Origin: Nemophila menziesii
Lineage: Eukaryota; Streptophyta; Magnoliopsida; Boraginales; Hydrophyllaceae
Length of the DNA stretch: 64,000 bases
Direction: 5' to 3'
Assembly: GCA_029959085.1 (NCBI GenBank)
Contig: JARWIR010000003.1
Coordinates: forward strand, 38,241,505 to 38,305,504
The translations under genes and the position numbers were made by a program. The notes under the pieces were generated by a model that saw only the letters and a program-made list of their open reading frames with translations, was not told the DNA's origin and searched no databases. This document shows positions 1 to 11,330 of the stretch, in pieces (the first letter of the stretch is position 1; every line of letters starts with the position of its first letter).

Positions 1-1230
1 ATTCGGGCACCTAGAGCATCTACCTTACACACCCTCCGGTTATCCAGTGTATTTAAGAATAAAACCCAGAGACTACCTAGCGAGAAAGGAACCCACTCGT
101 CCAATGCACTAGGTGTTCAAATATCAAGTTTGTAACCTCGCCCCCGAACAGGTGTTAACTAAAGTTACTAGAGCTCCTGCTAGTTGGCTAGAGCCCATGA
201 TTATTTAAATCAAATATAAGAACAATGGAATGAAATTAATAAATACCCAATTCAATTAAACGTAATATAACATCCCAAATGTAATAACACAATCAAAAAA
301 CTAAGCAATAGTCATTACATTAACATCCTCAAGCATATATAAGTTTACCTCATAATTAAATTAAAACAAAATAAAGCAAAAGATGAAATTATGTTTAAAA
401 CTAAAAATAAAGGATAGTTACTGTAAAAAGTGAGAAGAGATGAAGCTTTGTTGAGGCTGAAATGAAAGGTTCATGGACAAATTCTTGTTTCTTCTCTTAT
501 GTTCTTCTCCAGATCTCTTCGTGGTGGCTTCTTCTTGTTGGATAAAAATGTAATGTGTGAAGTATCTTTCTAAAATGCTGAAATAAGGCTTATATAGCTC
601 TTACACTCGTTTGGTCCCCCTCTAATTAGGTTAAGATGAGGTCCAAGGCCCTTCCTGAACATGGGTAACCTAGTTCTAATTAACCTGAGAATATGCATGG
701 GGAGGCGTGTATATTTTCCATGGGACTAGTCGTGGTGTGCGGAAGGTGGCCGGGACACCCATGATATCAAAAAAAATAAGGTCCAACCCGTTTTTGGAAG
801 CTGCGGGTTCAAGGTTCGAGTCACGGGAACTGTTTTTGACATAACTTCTTCGTCTTAACTCTGAATTGACTTTCGTAACTTGCCACGTGATCTTGACTTC
901 AAACTCTTTCCAACCAACTAGGGATCAGGTCCAAAACTCTTCATCAAAATATTATTATGACTCCATCTTTACTTTGCAAGACTACTCCAATAATCGCTCT
1001 AACTTCCCGTAGTGGCCTCTAGCTTCATTTCCGCTTTGACTTGGAGTTTCTCTTTATCTTTGGACTTTGGACCCTAGTATCAAGAATGTACCTAAACTAC
1101 ACATTAAACATACCATCAAAGCACGAAAATCTTTACAAATCGCAGATAGTCCAAAATGAGAAGTAAAAGTGCAATATAGAAAAATATAGGGAAAAATCCT
1201 TCACTTAGGCCCAATAAACTCCTAAAACAA
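1..1230 (-). repeat. LTR-like tract, truncated at window edge
   Basis: No gene is visible. The tract resembles, in layout, the long Ty3 LTRs seen later in the window read on the minus strand: a TATA-like stretch near 590 in reverse, a region rich in short AC-rich lines, and a 3' part that mentions the same kind of pyrimidine-rich segments. A SINE-related piece sits inside it (640-779). No terminal TG/CA or target duplication could be found because the left side is off the window. Similarity to the LTRs at 15291 and 43772 is in organisation only, so this assignment is weak. Confidence 0.3.
640..779 (+). repeat. SINE 3' part (same family as 7361-7581)
   Basis: The segment from the words 'aacatgg(g)taa(c/t)ctagttct' to 'ggtggcc...acaccca' matches, with scattered differences, the 3' part of the complete SINE at 7361-7581, and it too ends in an A-rich tail (763-779). 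The tRNA-like head is missing, so it is a 5'-truncated copy. Confidence 0.6.
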
Positions 1231-4026
1231 TGTCTCTATTATGGATTTTTTTTCACAAAAATAGACACATCAGGTGTCCTTACACAAGTACCCAGGTTGC
1301 TCTCTAAGCTACCCTAACAGGATTTAGAGACTTTTGAATCCCGGCTAATGTGAAATTACCTTCACCCTTATTCCTAGAAACCATTAAGTCGATAGGATAG
1401 GTTCATACTTGCATAATTAGTTGATTATTTAGAAAACAAAACATTCATTGTATTTGTTTATCTTTTTATCATAACATTTAAAACCATCCATGCTAATATT
1501 GAACACGAGTTTAAGTATCTAATTAAATCCCTAAGGAACAAACTCATTTTACGTACATATAACTTGTAATGATTTGTATACTTGCAAAGAGTTAGTCATG
1601 ATTTTCGAGGTGTGTGCGTTTTTTACATTTATTATTTTATCACACATGCGGGCCCGCCATTGAGATATATACGTCATCATAGGTAGGTCACGTACACCCA
1701 ACAAAGAAGAACCTATTGGTAATTTCATTTTTAAGCAAGATAAGCATACAAAGGCATGACCATTTAGTCAAAAGTTACCAATGAAAAAGACTCTTGTGAA
1801 ATTATGAAAACCCCAAAAGTACAAAACAAAAACAATAAATAAGAGTTCAAATATGTGAAATGATAGCCTCAGCCTCATACAAAATAAAATACAACAAAAA
1901 ATCAAGAGAAAAACAACAATAAGAACTACAACTTACCAAGATAATCTCGGGTCTATTACTCTGAGAGTAATAAACTACTAACACGTTGGATACAAGGAAA
2001 GGGAGAACCTTTGTAATGACACTAGATTCCAAGAAATGACCACAATAAAAACTGACCTGCGTAATCTTGCAAAGCAATGACAAGTGAAAAATCTACTTGA
2101 GACAACAAAAGTTTGAATCTTCTATATAAAACGAAACAAAAAGGTGGGAAGATGTAAACTATGATGCTCGGAGACAACGCTATGAAGGGGATCATATGAT
2201 AAGAAATTACTTGTGCGGACTTGTCCCTTATATGAGGAAAATTCACGCACAAGGTTGGGTTTCTAACTTTTCGTGAGCTGCCAACCATGGAATAGCAAAA
2301 AGGAAAGGATGAAATGTTCTTAAATAGGAAGGCCCCTTATGTAAATTTTTTATATCATATAGTACCTCTATTCTACAATAATAGCCTCTTTAACTTAAAA
2401 TGGTATTCCACAATATGTATCACATTTAAAGTTACAAAGCATAATAAATTATGTTTTTCCTATTATACCTTCTTTTTAAAATCTTTCGCCAACTAAATAT
2501 TTAATTTCTCTCTTTTATAGTTAGAGATATTATAATTATTTTAAACTAAATTAATTTCTATTTTTTAAGTTTTTCAATATATGTAAAAAACTTAAAAAAT
2601 CAATTATCATGGAATCAAGGTAGTACTCATTAAGGAACATAAATTCTACAAGATCCTCAATTACCCATATTCTCTACAAGACTACAAGTATCTACTAGTA
2701 TGACATAGCAAAATCTTGGCCACAAGTTTTATTATTATGATTTTTTTTTATTATATTTCTATTCAACTATACTTTATAGTAACTTAAAAATTAATTTTTT
2801 CAAACTTTCATATTTTTTTCATAATCTTCCTTCGGTTCGTACAGTGGCCAACTTTCTGCTTTTTTAATCCTTTTATTATTTTTTATTTGCTAAGTAAATA
2901 TAATATTTTTCTTTATTTTTCTTTTTTTAATTTTGATTATATTTTTTAAAAATAAATTATAGTATAATTTATCTATAGGTAACCTTTTAACGATTTATAT
3001 TTTTTATCATGATTTCTCTCTTTTTAAATTTACATTATTTTTTATAACAAAATATTGTAAAAAATTACAAAGAAAAATATTTGAACATAATAAAAAACAA
3101 AGAAAATTAAAAATTCTTATTTCTTTGTAACTTAGATATTTTTTTTATTATCTTTAAAAAGAATTTAAAAAAAATCAAAATCTACAATAGTTACGTAAAT
3201 GTAATTTTATATTATAAAAAGTAATTTAAAATTACGATAATATCACAATACTAATAAAAAAGATCAATTAGAAAATGTTTGTATATATACAACTAAATTA
3301 AGATAACCATTTTTTTAATTTCGACTAGTTAATTAAGATCTAATTTCGGTCTAGTCGACTAGGCAAAACTAGGTCTTAATTAACTAGACGAAATTAAGTA
3401 CTGGTCAACTAGGTGAAATGAGTTAGATAAAAATAGTATTTATACTGATTTAATTATATTTACAAACATTTCCTACTTGATTTTTTTGTTAGTATTGTGA
3501 TATATCATAATTTTGAATTATTTTTAAAAATATAATTTACATTTATGTAGTTATAGTAAATTTTGAATTTCTTTAATTTAACTTTCTTTAAGAATAATTG
3601 AGGAAAATAATGAGTTACGAAGAAATAAGAATTTTTTATTTTCTTTTGTTTCATTTTATTATGGTAAAACATTTATCTTTGTTATTTTTTAAAAAAAATT
3701 AACAACAAAAAATTGCAAATTTAGAAAAAGAGAAGTTATGATAAAAATAAATATGAATTGTTAAAAGATTATCTAATAGATAAATTAATTTATAATTTAT
3801 TTTAAAAAATAATAACAAAATTAAAAATAAAGGAAGTAAAGAAAAATGATATTTACTTAGCAAATAAATAATAGTAAACAAATAAAAAAAACAAAGTTGG
3901 CCATAAGATGCACCAAAAAAAATGATATGTAATTAGTAGAATGATTAAAAAAATTGCCATATTATGCACCAAAAAAAGTTACGCAAAAAAATAAAACTTT
4001 GAAAAAAAGAAATAATTCCTAATTAA
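1231..4026. other. AT-rich intergenic DNA, no gene
   Basis: No coding region is supported. The short open frames here have low-complexity, hydrophobic translations typical of AT-rich noise. From about 2500 to 4000 the DNA is extremely AT-rich. The stretch around 3300-3430 has a repeated word (ctagt(t/c)(a/g)actagg...), an imperfect inverted arrangement of 'aattaagatctaatttcg' and 'gaaattaagtactggtc', so a decayed foldback element is possible. Sequences around 2870-3100 and 3600-3880 are rough reverse complements of each other (for example the 'ttgctaagtaaat' word at 2888 and 'atttacttagcaa' at 3850), which would make about 2870-3900 a long AT-rich inverted repeat. Confidence 0.5.
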
Positions 4027-4180
4027 TTACAATTCCACACTTTTTTTTTTTTGAATACATATGAGAGCCACTTTGGACTCGGGAATCATTTTGACTCCGA
4101 TAAGATTCGATCCCAGGACCTCTCGGTCTCTGCGGAGTAGCCTAACCACTAGGCCAACTATCAATCTTACAATTCCATAC
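4027..4180 (-). mobile_element. SINE with 14-bp target duplication
   Basis: Read on the minus strand the element (4041-4166) starts with a tRNA-like head: an A-box-like 'tggcctagtggttagg' and a B-box-like 'ggatcgaatct'. It ends in a run of A (T-run at 4041-4051 on the plus strand). It is flanked by 14-bp direct repeats, ttacaattccacac (4027-4040) and ttacaattccatac (4167-4180), with one mismatch. This is the usual structure of a plant tRNA-derived SINE inserted by LINE machinery. The open frame on the plus strand across it is not a gene. Confidence 0.85.
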
Positions 4181-4631
4181 TTTTCATTTCCAAAAGAAAA
4201 GAAAGAAGCAAATTATTTCATACTTACTCACAAATTATCAACTTAATTTCCAATTAAACATATTGTCATATTGACCTTCCATTGCCTTTAAATGATATTT
4301 TTTTTTTTTACTTTTTTTTATCTTTTTTTTATTATTCTCCGAATTTTTCTTTTCGAATTTCCAAAAAAAAATTCCCGAATTTTTATTTTTCGAAAATATT
4401 TTTTCCAGCATTTTTTTTTTTTATTGTTTTTTAAAATCGAAATTCCGGGTTATGTGTTGTTATAACACACAAATATAGATTTATGTATTCCTGTAACACA
4501 CAAAGTCATAAAATCGATCTAAATGATTCTCTTCTTTAACAAAATTGATTTTTTTTTTCTTTATTAATCGCATATACCTTATTTTTACTCGTTTTTTACT
4601 ATCTTGATATATTATCTTTTTGTCCAACACT
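4181..4631. other. AT-rich intergenic DNA
   Basis: Contains T-runs and simple AT-rich sequence; the end grades into the minisatellite that follows. No gene or conserved motif seen. Confidence 0.4.
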
Positions 4632-5114
4632 TATTTGTTATTTTTGTGTATGTCACACAAAACTTGATTTTGTTTATTCCAACTCTGTGTATTTGTGGAA
4701 CACACAAATCTCAGAATTGTGTATTCATGGAACACATAAAACTCGAATTTATGTATTCCTGGAATACACAAAACTTGATTTTGTTTGTACCAATTCTGAG
4801 TATTCGTGGAACACACAAAACTCATAATTGTGTGTTCTTGGAACGCATAAATCTTAGATTTGTGTATTCATTGAACAAATAAAACTCAAATTTTTGTATT
4901 CATGGAACACATAAAACTCGAATTTATGTATTCTTGGAATACACAAAACTTGATTTTGTTTGTTCCAATTCTGTGTATTTCTGGAACACACAAATCTCAG
5001 ATTTGTGTATTCGTGGAACATATAAAACTCAAATTTGTGTATTCATGGAACACATAAAAATCAAATTTGTGTATTCATGAAACACATAAAACTCGGATTT
5101 ATGTATTCTTGGAA
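4632..5114. repeat. 32-bp minisatellite, left part
   Basis: Tandem copies of a unit like 'gtattcatggaacacataaa' plus 'actcaaatttgt'. The 'gtattc.tgg' word recurs at 4721, 4753, 4800, 4832, 4864 and 4896, giving steps of 32, 47, 32, 32 and 32 bp. Units alternate between 'catgga acac' and 'ctgga atac' variants, and each unit is itself an imperfect palindrome around the TTC/GAA word. The open frames that run through it on both strands are repeats of the unit and not genes. A MULE (5115-6749) has been inserted into it. Confidence 0.9.
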
Positions 5115-6749
5115 GGGTAAAGCCCTCACGTGGCCCTCTAACTATGGCCAAAGTGCAGCATCCGCCCCCAATCTTTGTTTTTACGCTTTCGCGCCCTTGA
5201 TCTAACTAGTTTTTGTCGTCGTTAGCCCTTTTTCTATTTTTCTGTCAATTGATCGTTAGTCAACGCCACATGGCGCTATGTCAGCGCCACATCACCGCCA
5301 CGTCACCTTAGCTTCATCTCTAGCTTAAAAAAAACTTTGAAGGTTTGAATGCTTCAAACCTTCAATAATGGAGGAAAAATAAAATCGAAACATCTTAAAA
5401 CACCATCATCGCCAAATCGCTCCATTCAATCGCTCCAGACTTTAAAGGTATACAATTGCTCCATTCAAGCTTTGAAGGTTCTCCTTTCTTAGTTTCAAAA
5501 TACTCTAATAGTGGGTCACGGTTATTTAGCAAGACATTTTATAAAATTAATTCACTCTCACGGTTATTTCACGTTTATACTAAAGGTCACTTTTGTTATT
5601 TAACAAACTTATTACCATCTAAAATTACCTAGGGACCATTTAGCAATTTCAGAAAGTTTAGGGTACATATCTGGTACTGAAGTTGGAACACATGCCGGTG
5701 CTAAGATTCACACAAATGTTATTACTTCTCACCTGATCTCTTCTGATTTAAAGAGAATATTCTTGTATAAAAACAAAATATCTTCATACCCTTCTAATCA
5801 TTTAGGTAATATTGTTGATTTTGATCCCTTAGGTAATGTTTCGAACACAATACCATTTTCCTCTACACTAGATTTAACCCTTTTCTCTGCTCGATTTTTA
5901 CTCGACTCATGAATAGTATAACCCAATCAATTAGTATATGGATTATTAACTCGACTTATTACACAATCTCCTGAAACGAAACATTTAATAGATTTAAGTA
6001 CAAAATCGATTAGCCCAGTATCACCAATAGTAATCCTTGTCTCTTCACGAAGCTCATTTCTAGACATAAGAAAACTCTTTTGATCATCACTTTGTTCTTT
6101 ATTTTCTTTTAGTGAATTAACTATAAGTTTTATCACTTGATGTAAACGATTTGATGACCATCTACACTTGTTATTTACTAAGTCACTTACAAAAGCTTCT
6201 ACACTTGGTTTTGACTCGTTTTCAATAACTTGACTAGGTGCTGTAAATTCCAGACTTAGCATGCTAGAAGGATTTCACATAGGGTAGTTAATGAATTTGT
6301 TACGCTAAGTTCTTTATACTTGTTGATTATCTGTTTAGTCCTTTTGCTTATTCCAAATCTATCGAGGCTTTGTATGCAGTTAGAGTATTTTGAAACCAAG
6401 AAAGGAGAACCTTCAAAGCTTGAATGGAGCGATTGTATAACTTTAAAGTGTGGAGCAATTTGGCGATGATGATGTTATAAGATGTTTCAATTTTATTTTT
6501 CCTCCATTGTTGAAAGTTTGAAGCATTCAAACCTTCAATTTTTTTTTAAGTTAGAGATGAAGCTGAGGTGACGTGGCGGTGGTGTGGCGCTGACATGGCG
6601 TCATGTGGCGTTGACTGGACAGAAAAATGGAAAAAGAGCTAACGGCGGCAAAAACTAGTTAGATCAAGGGCGCGAAAGGGTAAAAACAAAGATCAGGGGC
6701 GGATGCTGCACTTTGGCCATAGTTAAAGGGTTTCAGGAAGGCTTTACCC
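5115..6749 (-). mobile_element. Non-autonomous MULE with long TIRs and captured gene piece
   Basis: The element has terminal inverted repeats of about 370-395 bp (left 5115-5510, right 6378-6749), beginning gggtaaagcc and ending ggctttaccc. It is flanked by 9-bp direct repeats ttcttggaa (5106-5114) and ttcctggaa (6750-6758) with one mismatch; a 9-bp duplication and long TIRs are typical of Mutator-like elements. The flanks are the two halves of one 32-bp minisatellite, so the insertion point is clear. No transposase is present. The inner 5511-6377 holds a decayed coding piece on the minus strand related to MS1-type PHD proteins, as in Pack-MULEs. Confidence 0.87.
5790..6262 (-). pseudogene. 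Captured fragment of an MS1-like PHD-finger protein gene
   Basis: The minus-strand frame 6262-5927 (111 codons) has the pattern 'W-s-x-R-L' followed by a polar linker, 'R-x-E-L-R-x-x-x-R' and the block IGDTGLIDFVLKSI, then 'VxNPYT'. I recognise this order from the region C-terminal to the zinc finger neighbourhood of plant MS1/MMD1-like PHD proteins, transcriptional regulators in anther and meiocyte development. The family block normally continues into 'LxYxIE'; here a TGA follows NPYTN, and the same frame resumes with LGYTIHES and runs to about 5790. No PHD finger, no start region and no splice-bounded gene are present. It lies wholly inside the MULE, so it is most likely a captured, decayed host fragment. 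The family call is from memory of the motif. Confidence 0.6.
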
Positions 6750-6758
6750 TTCCTGGAA

Positions 6759-7016
6759 TACACAAAACTTGATTTTGTTTGTTCCAATTTTGTGTATTCA
6801 TGGAACACATAAAACTCCAATTTGTGTATTCATGGAACACATAAAACTCAATTTTATGTATTCATGGAACACATAAAACTCAATTTTGTGTATTCATGGC
6901 ACACAAAAACTCAAATTGATGTATTCCTGGAATACACAAAACTTGATTATGATTGTTCCAATTCCATGTGTTCCTGCAACACACAAATCTCAAAATTGCG
7001 TATTCATGGAACACAT
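6759..7016. repeat. 32-bp minisatellite, right part
   Basis: Continuation of the 32-bp array after the MULE, with the same 'gtattcatggaacacataaaactc' type units. It ends near 7016 where an A-rich tract begins. The open frames across it are repeat translations. Confidence 0.9.
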
Positions 7017-7344
7017 TAAAAAAAATCGAAAAAAAAAATCAAAAAAAGTTCGAAAAAATTTAAAATTTAAAAAGAATAAAAATGAAAATAAATAAATAAA
7101 TATTATTATAATTAATTAATAGGCGTATGAGTATTTTTGTAATCTTCCAATTTTTTTGTGCTTACGTGAGAATTAAGTTGAAGTTGTAATTAATTGGAAA
7201 TTCTTACACTCTCTGTGTAATTAATTGGGCGTTACCCCTTGAAAAAATTAATATTTAAGTTATTATAAAATATATTTGAATAGCATAATAAAAATATATA
7301 TTATAAAGGAAAACTTGTGGCTAGAAATTACGTATCATACTAAT
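7017..7344. other. AT-rich intergenic DNA
   Basis: A-rich and TA-rich sequence without recognisable genes or repeats. Confidence 0.4.
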
Positions 7345-7597
7345 AGAGACTTGTAGAGACAACCATTTGAGGTAGCTCAACTGGGCAGAGTCTTGATACT
7401 TCTTCAGCTTTTAAAGAAGGTAAAGCAAGAGGTACAGACTTTGAATCTCCTCCCTAAACATGGTAATCTAGTTCTGATTAAGTGGTAATATGCATGAGGA
7501 GACGTGTATATATTCTATAGGAATAGTCGTGGTGCGTAAAAGGTGGCCCAAACATCCATATATAAAAAGAAAAAAGAAAAAAGAGACTTGTAAAGAC
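7345..7597 (+). mobile_element. Complete SINE with 16-bp target duplication
   Basis: The body is 7361-7581. Its head carries an A-box match, tagctcaactgg (7373-7384, fitting TRGCNNARYNGG), and about 60 bp later a weak B-box-like 'actttgaatctcc'. It ends in an AG-rich/A-rich tail. Direct repeats agagacttgtagagac (7345-7360) and agagacttgtaaagac (7582-7597), one mismatch, flank it. A 5'-truncated relative lies at 640-779. It belongs to a different SINE family from the one at 4041. Confidence 0.82.
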
Positions 7598-7829
7598 TAT
7601 TGCTAGTTAAGGATACTTACCTACACTTTACCCTACACTTAGGGACATTCAGTAGACCTTAAACGTCACCAAATTGTTATTGATCCTATATGACAACTAT
7701 ATGGATACATTTCTCAAAAACAAAAGGAAATTTGAAAATAATAAATAAAAGAAAATTCATATCCGTTGGGAGCAAAGTTAGTTATGAGAGATAGGCGAGT
7801 ATGAACTCAAATTTTTATCCTCTTCTAAA

Positions 7830-8637
7830 CCTATTAGTTGGGTAGAGTATATCCCGGGTTAGCACCGGGTTTAGGTTTTTTTAATCCGAAATTGTAATAT
7901 CCCGGGTTGTGGTTTAAATAATCTAACCTGGGTTTTTTTCACTCAACCCGTTCGGATTCAAATCACCGAGTTAATTCGGGTTACACACCGAGTTAATTCG
8001 GGTTTGCTTGTATCAAAAATTGTGGGGAGATTTAAAGTTATGGTTAAAGGACTACTGTCCTTGTTTATTTACTTATGATGTAACATGTTGTTTGAAAAAT
8101 TTATATTGATAAAAAGTTATTCAATTGTCTGAAGTTTGAGACATGTAAAAAGAGCATGGCCAAAACTAGAGTTGCTCTCTTGTTAAGGAAAGAAAGACCA
8201 AAGTTGTAAGAGTTTTTATGTTAGTGCAGACAAAATACTAATTGTTACTTAGTGTTTGATTAAAAAAAAAAAGTTGTTACTTAGTGGAATGGCATTGACC
8301 TCATAATTTCTCTTGCGCTTGTTTCATTTTTATAGTAATATTGTAATAGTAGTATTGGCTCAAAGTAGGTGCGATTTATTTTTGAATGCTCAGTAAATCC
8401 CTTGATTTTGTTTATATGAAAAATAATTAATTCTACGATGTCGGGTTGGTCGGGTCCAACCCGACATATTTAAAAAAATACTAACCCGGTCCGTCACGGT
8501 CGGTTTTGACATTTTTATTTATCAAACCGACATAAATTTAGGTTTTTTATCCGGGTTAGCTTAGCTCGAACCGGGTTGACTCGGGTTCATTTTTTTATCC
8601 CAGGTTAGTTCGGTCAATGCTCTACCCTACCTATTAG
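7830..8637. mobile_element. hAT-type non-autonomous element, 792 bp
   Basis: The element 7838-8629 is bounded by perfect 8-bp direct repeats cctattag (7830-7837 and 8630-8637). Its ends are inverted: ttgggtagagtat at the left and the complement of tagggtagagcat at the right. The 8-bp duplication with short TIRs is the hAT signature. The inside is rich in 'cccgggtt' and 'ccgggttag' words on both strands and holds no transposase or other coding region. Confidence 0.85.
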
Positions 8638-9917
8638 GAGTATATTTCAGTCAATATCTTAACCTAGTAGAGAGTGTCGAGTCATAATCCGCCGCTTCAA
8701 CACGTTCCTAGCTTTGGCCTCCTAGCAAGCCCGAGTATAATTATCTTGTACTATTCTGTGAGTCGTTTTGTCCTCCAGTTGTTTCTTGACCTATCAAGTT
8801 GGATTTTTAGAGAAGTGCACTCAGCATGAACATCACCAAAATGGCTTAGAATAATTAATAACTAATTGTCTAGATGTTTCGATCGCTGGGAGTCACAAAC
8901 ACACTTTTAAAAAGATAAGGCCTGAGACGACAAATTGCACAATTTCCGTCGATAGTAAGTGTTAAAACATGGAGGCTCAGTGGTCATGTCATCAGAATCC
9001 TTGTTACTTCCATTTGGGTTCTCTCAGAGGAGAAAAATCTTCTGGGGGGAGTTTAAACGCTCCGAGGGGGATAAGCAGATTGGTCGTTTTATCTAACCAT
9101 GCCAATTTTAAGGAGGCAACACCACCACAACAAAGCATGGGTATAGACTTGATGCAAAACAAATCCTGCTTTAAAAGGGGTAAACGTGCAAGTATGTCTG
9201 GTGGTTGCAAACGGGAAGAATGTAGAATTCATGATGACTACCCACAAGTAACAACATATCCGTACTAGATGCCTAAACATAACAACAGAGAAGAAATGAT
9301 GGATCAAAACAGAACCACAACATGGTACAAGGTATCACATGCATACCAAATTGCAAAAAGAGGCAAAGTAAGCGTCACAACCAAAAAGGGGTTGAAATAC
9401 AAAACAAACGCCTAAACATCTCTATCACTATCCTCGAACCTCACTGCAAGCCCAACCTCATTCTAATCTTTCACAGATGCAAGGGGAAGACAAAAAGTAT
9501 CAAGCTAAGATCCATGGTCACTCCCTTTTCCTAATACTAATGGAAACAATTCATCCAACCGTCCCGATCTATTACTGGAGCAAAGTCCCTCAAATGCTTG
9601 TTGAAACTCTCTTGCGACTTTAAAGTCATTAATAGCATCGTGTCTAAGGTACCCAAGGACTTTTAGGATAACGGTAAAGTTCTTTCTACCATACCAATAT
9701 TTTGGAAGAGTACCATCACAAATCCTTCTCTAGTTCCTTACGAGCATGTTTACCTGAGGCAATCTGCGATTTCAAGAGCTTCGTAATCTTCTTAAAAGAT
9801 TTCTGGTCAGTGGCCATCTGGTCCTTAAGAGATTAAATAAAACCTTTAAGTAACGATAGCGCTTTAAAATGCTTAACCCTCGCAGAAAAAAGCTCGGTAA
9901 CATATTGTTTCAACATA
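8638..9917. other. Degenerate retroelement-like DNA, no gene called
   Basis: No intact gene. An open frame of 99 codons on the plus strand (8969-9268) has no recognisable motif. The minus strand between 9900 and 9600 reads as a Lys/Glu-rich coiled-coil-like segment broken by stops (including 'LKDQMATDQKSFKKITKLL'). It is in line with the minus-strand frame at 9918-10223, so it may be the tail of the same dead coding region. Confidence 0.3.
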
Positions 9918-10223
9918 TCACAAGCTATGTGGAGTAAAGAGAAGTGATCTTCCATCTAGGGAGTCATGCTGAAATATTTGAGTATTCCCGAAGAAAGTCC
10001 CGATAACCCCTAGAGTCATCCTTCGAGGATAGAAACTTGACGCATATCCAGTAAGTGCCTGAAGACGCTTGGATGGGCCAACTGTTGGGGACTGAAAGCC
10101 CAAAACCTCATCTATAAAACTATGAATACATACAGGAGTTTTAAACGGAATAAAAACAAAGCCACCATCACCGGGCACACACTTGCTTTTAACTCTAACA
10201 TCGACAAGGAGTTTTTGTAGCAT
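9918..10223 (-). pseudogene. Unidentified decayed ORF (possible retroelement gag-like)
   Basis: A 101-codon open frame on the minus strand, with a phrase 'VPGDGGFVFIPF' and a coiled-coil-like stretch continuing below it through stops. I do not recognise the family with confidence. The neighbourhood (LTR-like promoter words at 11070, repeated gene debris) suggests a structural gene of a dead retroelement. It could also be noise, as no start context or splice sites support a host gene. Confidence 0.25.
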
Positions 10224-10510
10224 TTTACTATATACATCTGATCAGTCAACAAATCAAAGGTTAAACGATAAAATATAGGAGTCCATAGTGTCACTTTATT
10301 CTAGAAATGTCCTTAGAAGATTTTAAACAATAGTTTGTCAGGGATGACAGAAGACAACACGCGGAAGTAAACGATTACCTTTGGAGATGAGGAAGTCGAA
10401 AGTACAGGTTGAGATAAGACTCTCATATGCCAGGAGACTTGAAATATAGGAGAAGAAGTAGAAACACCAAAACCCCATGGAACCCTATATATATTTTTAA
10501 GCGTACACAA

Positions 10511-11330
10511 AAATTAATTGGAAGGCAAGCAGACCAATGTTATACTTATATGTGTACTCGGGTGACGTTACTTTATTAGTCATGATTACTTAGTCGCCCC
10601 TATGAGCGGTAATATTGAGGAAGTAGGAACTCCATCTAAGGAATCCAAGCTCAAAAAAACGAGGAAAAAGGGAACCCTCTGAGGTAACAAGGGAAGAAGA
10701 AAAACGAAGTAACCAGAAAAGCCCTGAATCTGCTTTAAAAACAATTAAAATTCGATTTTAAAGGAATAACTGTTATGGTGAAACATCCTCGTTACTTATT
10801 ACCGAGGTTACATAACCAGGGAGGATTGAAGGTCATCGATCTCAACAACTCATAAAAGGAAGCTCCTCTACCTAGCCTTGATAAGCCGACAACACGAGGA
10901 AGATGACGTGTTCTCATCTCATAAATAGTGGAATTACGACAATCCGTAATCTAAGGCACTAATTCTAAGATCATGGGCCATGAAACAATTACCACATGGA
11001 TAAGTGTCACAACTCACGACGGGATAAGATGAAAGGAGAGCATAGTAATAACTGCCTTCGTAAACCCTATAAATAGAAGTACGTAGAAACTGTGTTGTAT
11101 AGAAATAACCGATGTAATCTAGACTTTTATGCCTTAAACATTTTGCAATAAAGATACAACTATTCTTTTACATTCTCATTCTTAATTGTATTCATATAAA
11201 TCATACTTGTCTTGTATAAAATCTTGCTATGGCTGTATATTATGCATACTCGTTAATATAATGTTAAAAATTAAAACATATAATCAATACTCAAACACTT
11301 TGATCCACCAAACACAACACCTTTAAATCG
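10511..11330 (+). repeat. Possible LTR remnant with TATA and polyA words
   Basis: A TATA-like 'ctataaatag' at about 11069 is followed 80 bp later by 'gcaataaag' (about 11146), a promoter-to-polyadenylation spacing usual in plant LTRs. The boundaries cannot be placed and no second LTR is visible. Confidence is low. Confidence 0.3.

Noticed and set aside
801..833. B-box-like 'ggttcgagtc' as part of a tRNA
   Set aside because: No A box at the right distance and no acceptor stem; probably another SINE scrap.
4041..4166. Possible tRNA gene (A- and B-box-like words)
   Set aside because: The poly-A end and 14-bp flanking repeats show a SINE; no complete cloverleaf can be drawn.
4604..4882. Open frames on both strands across the 32-bp array
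   Set aside because: They are translations of the tandem repeat; the same peptide word recurs every 32 bp and no start or family signal exists.
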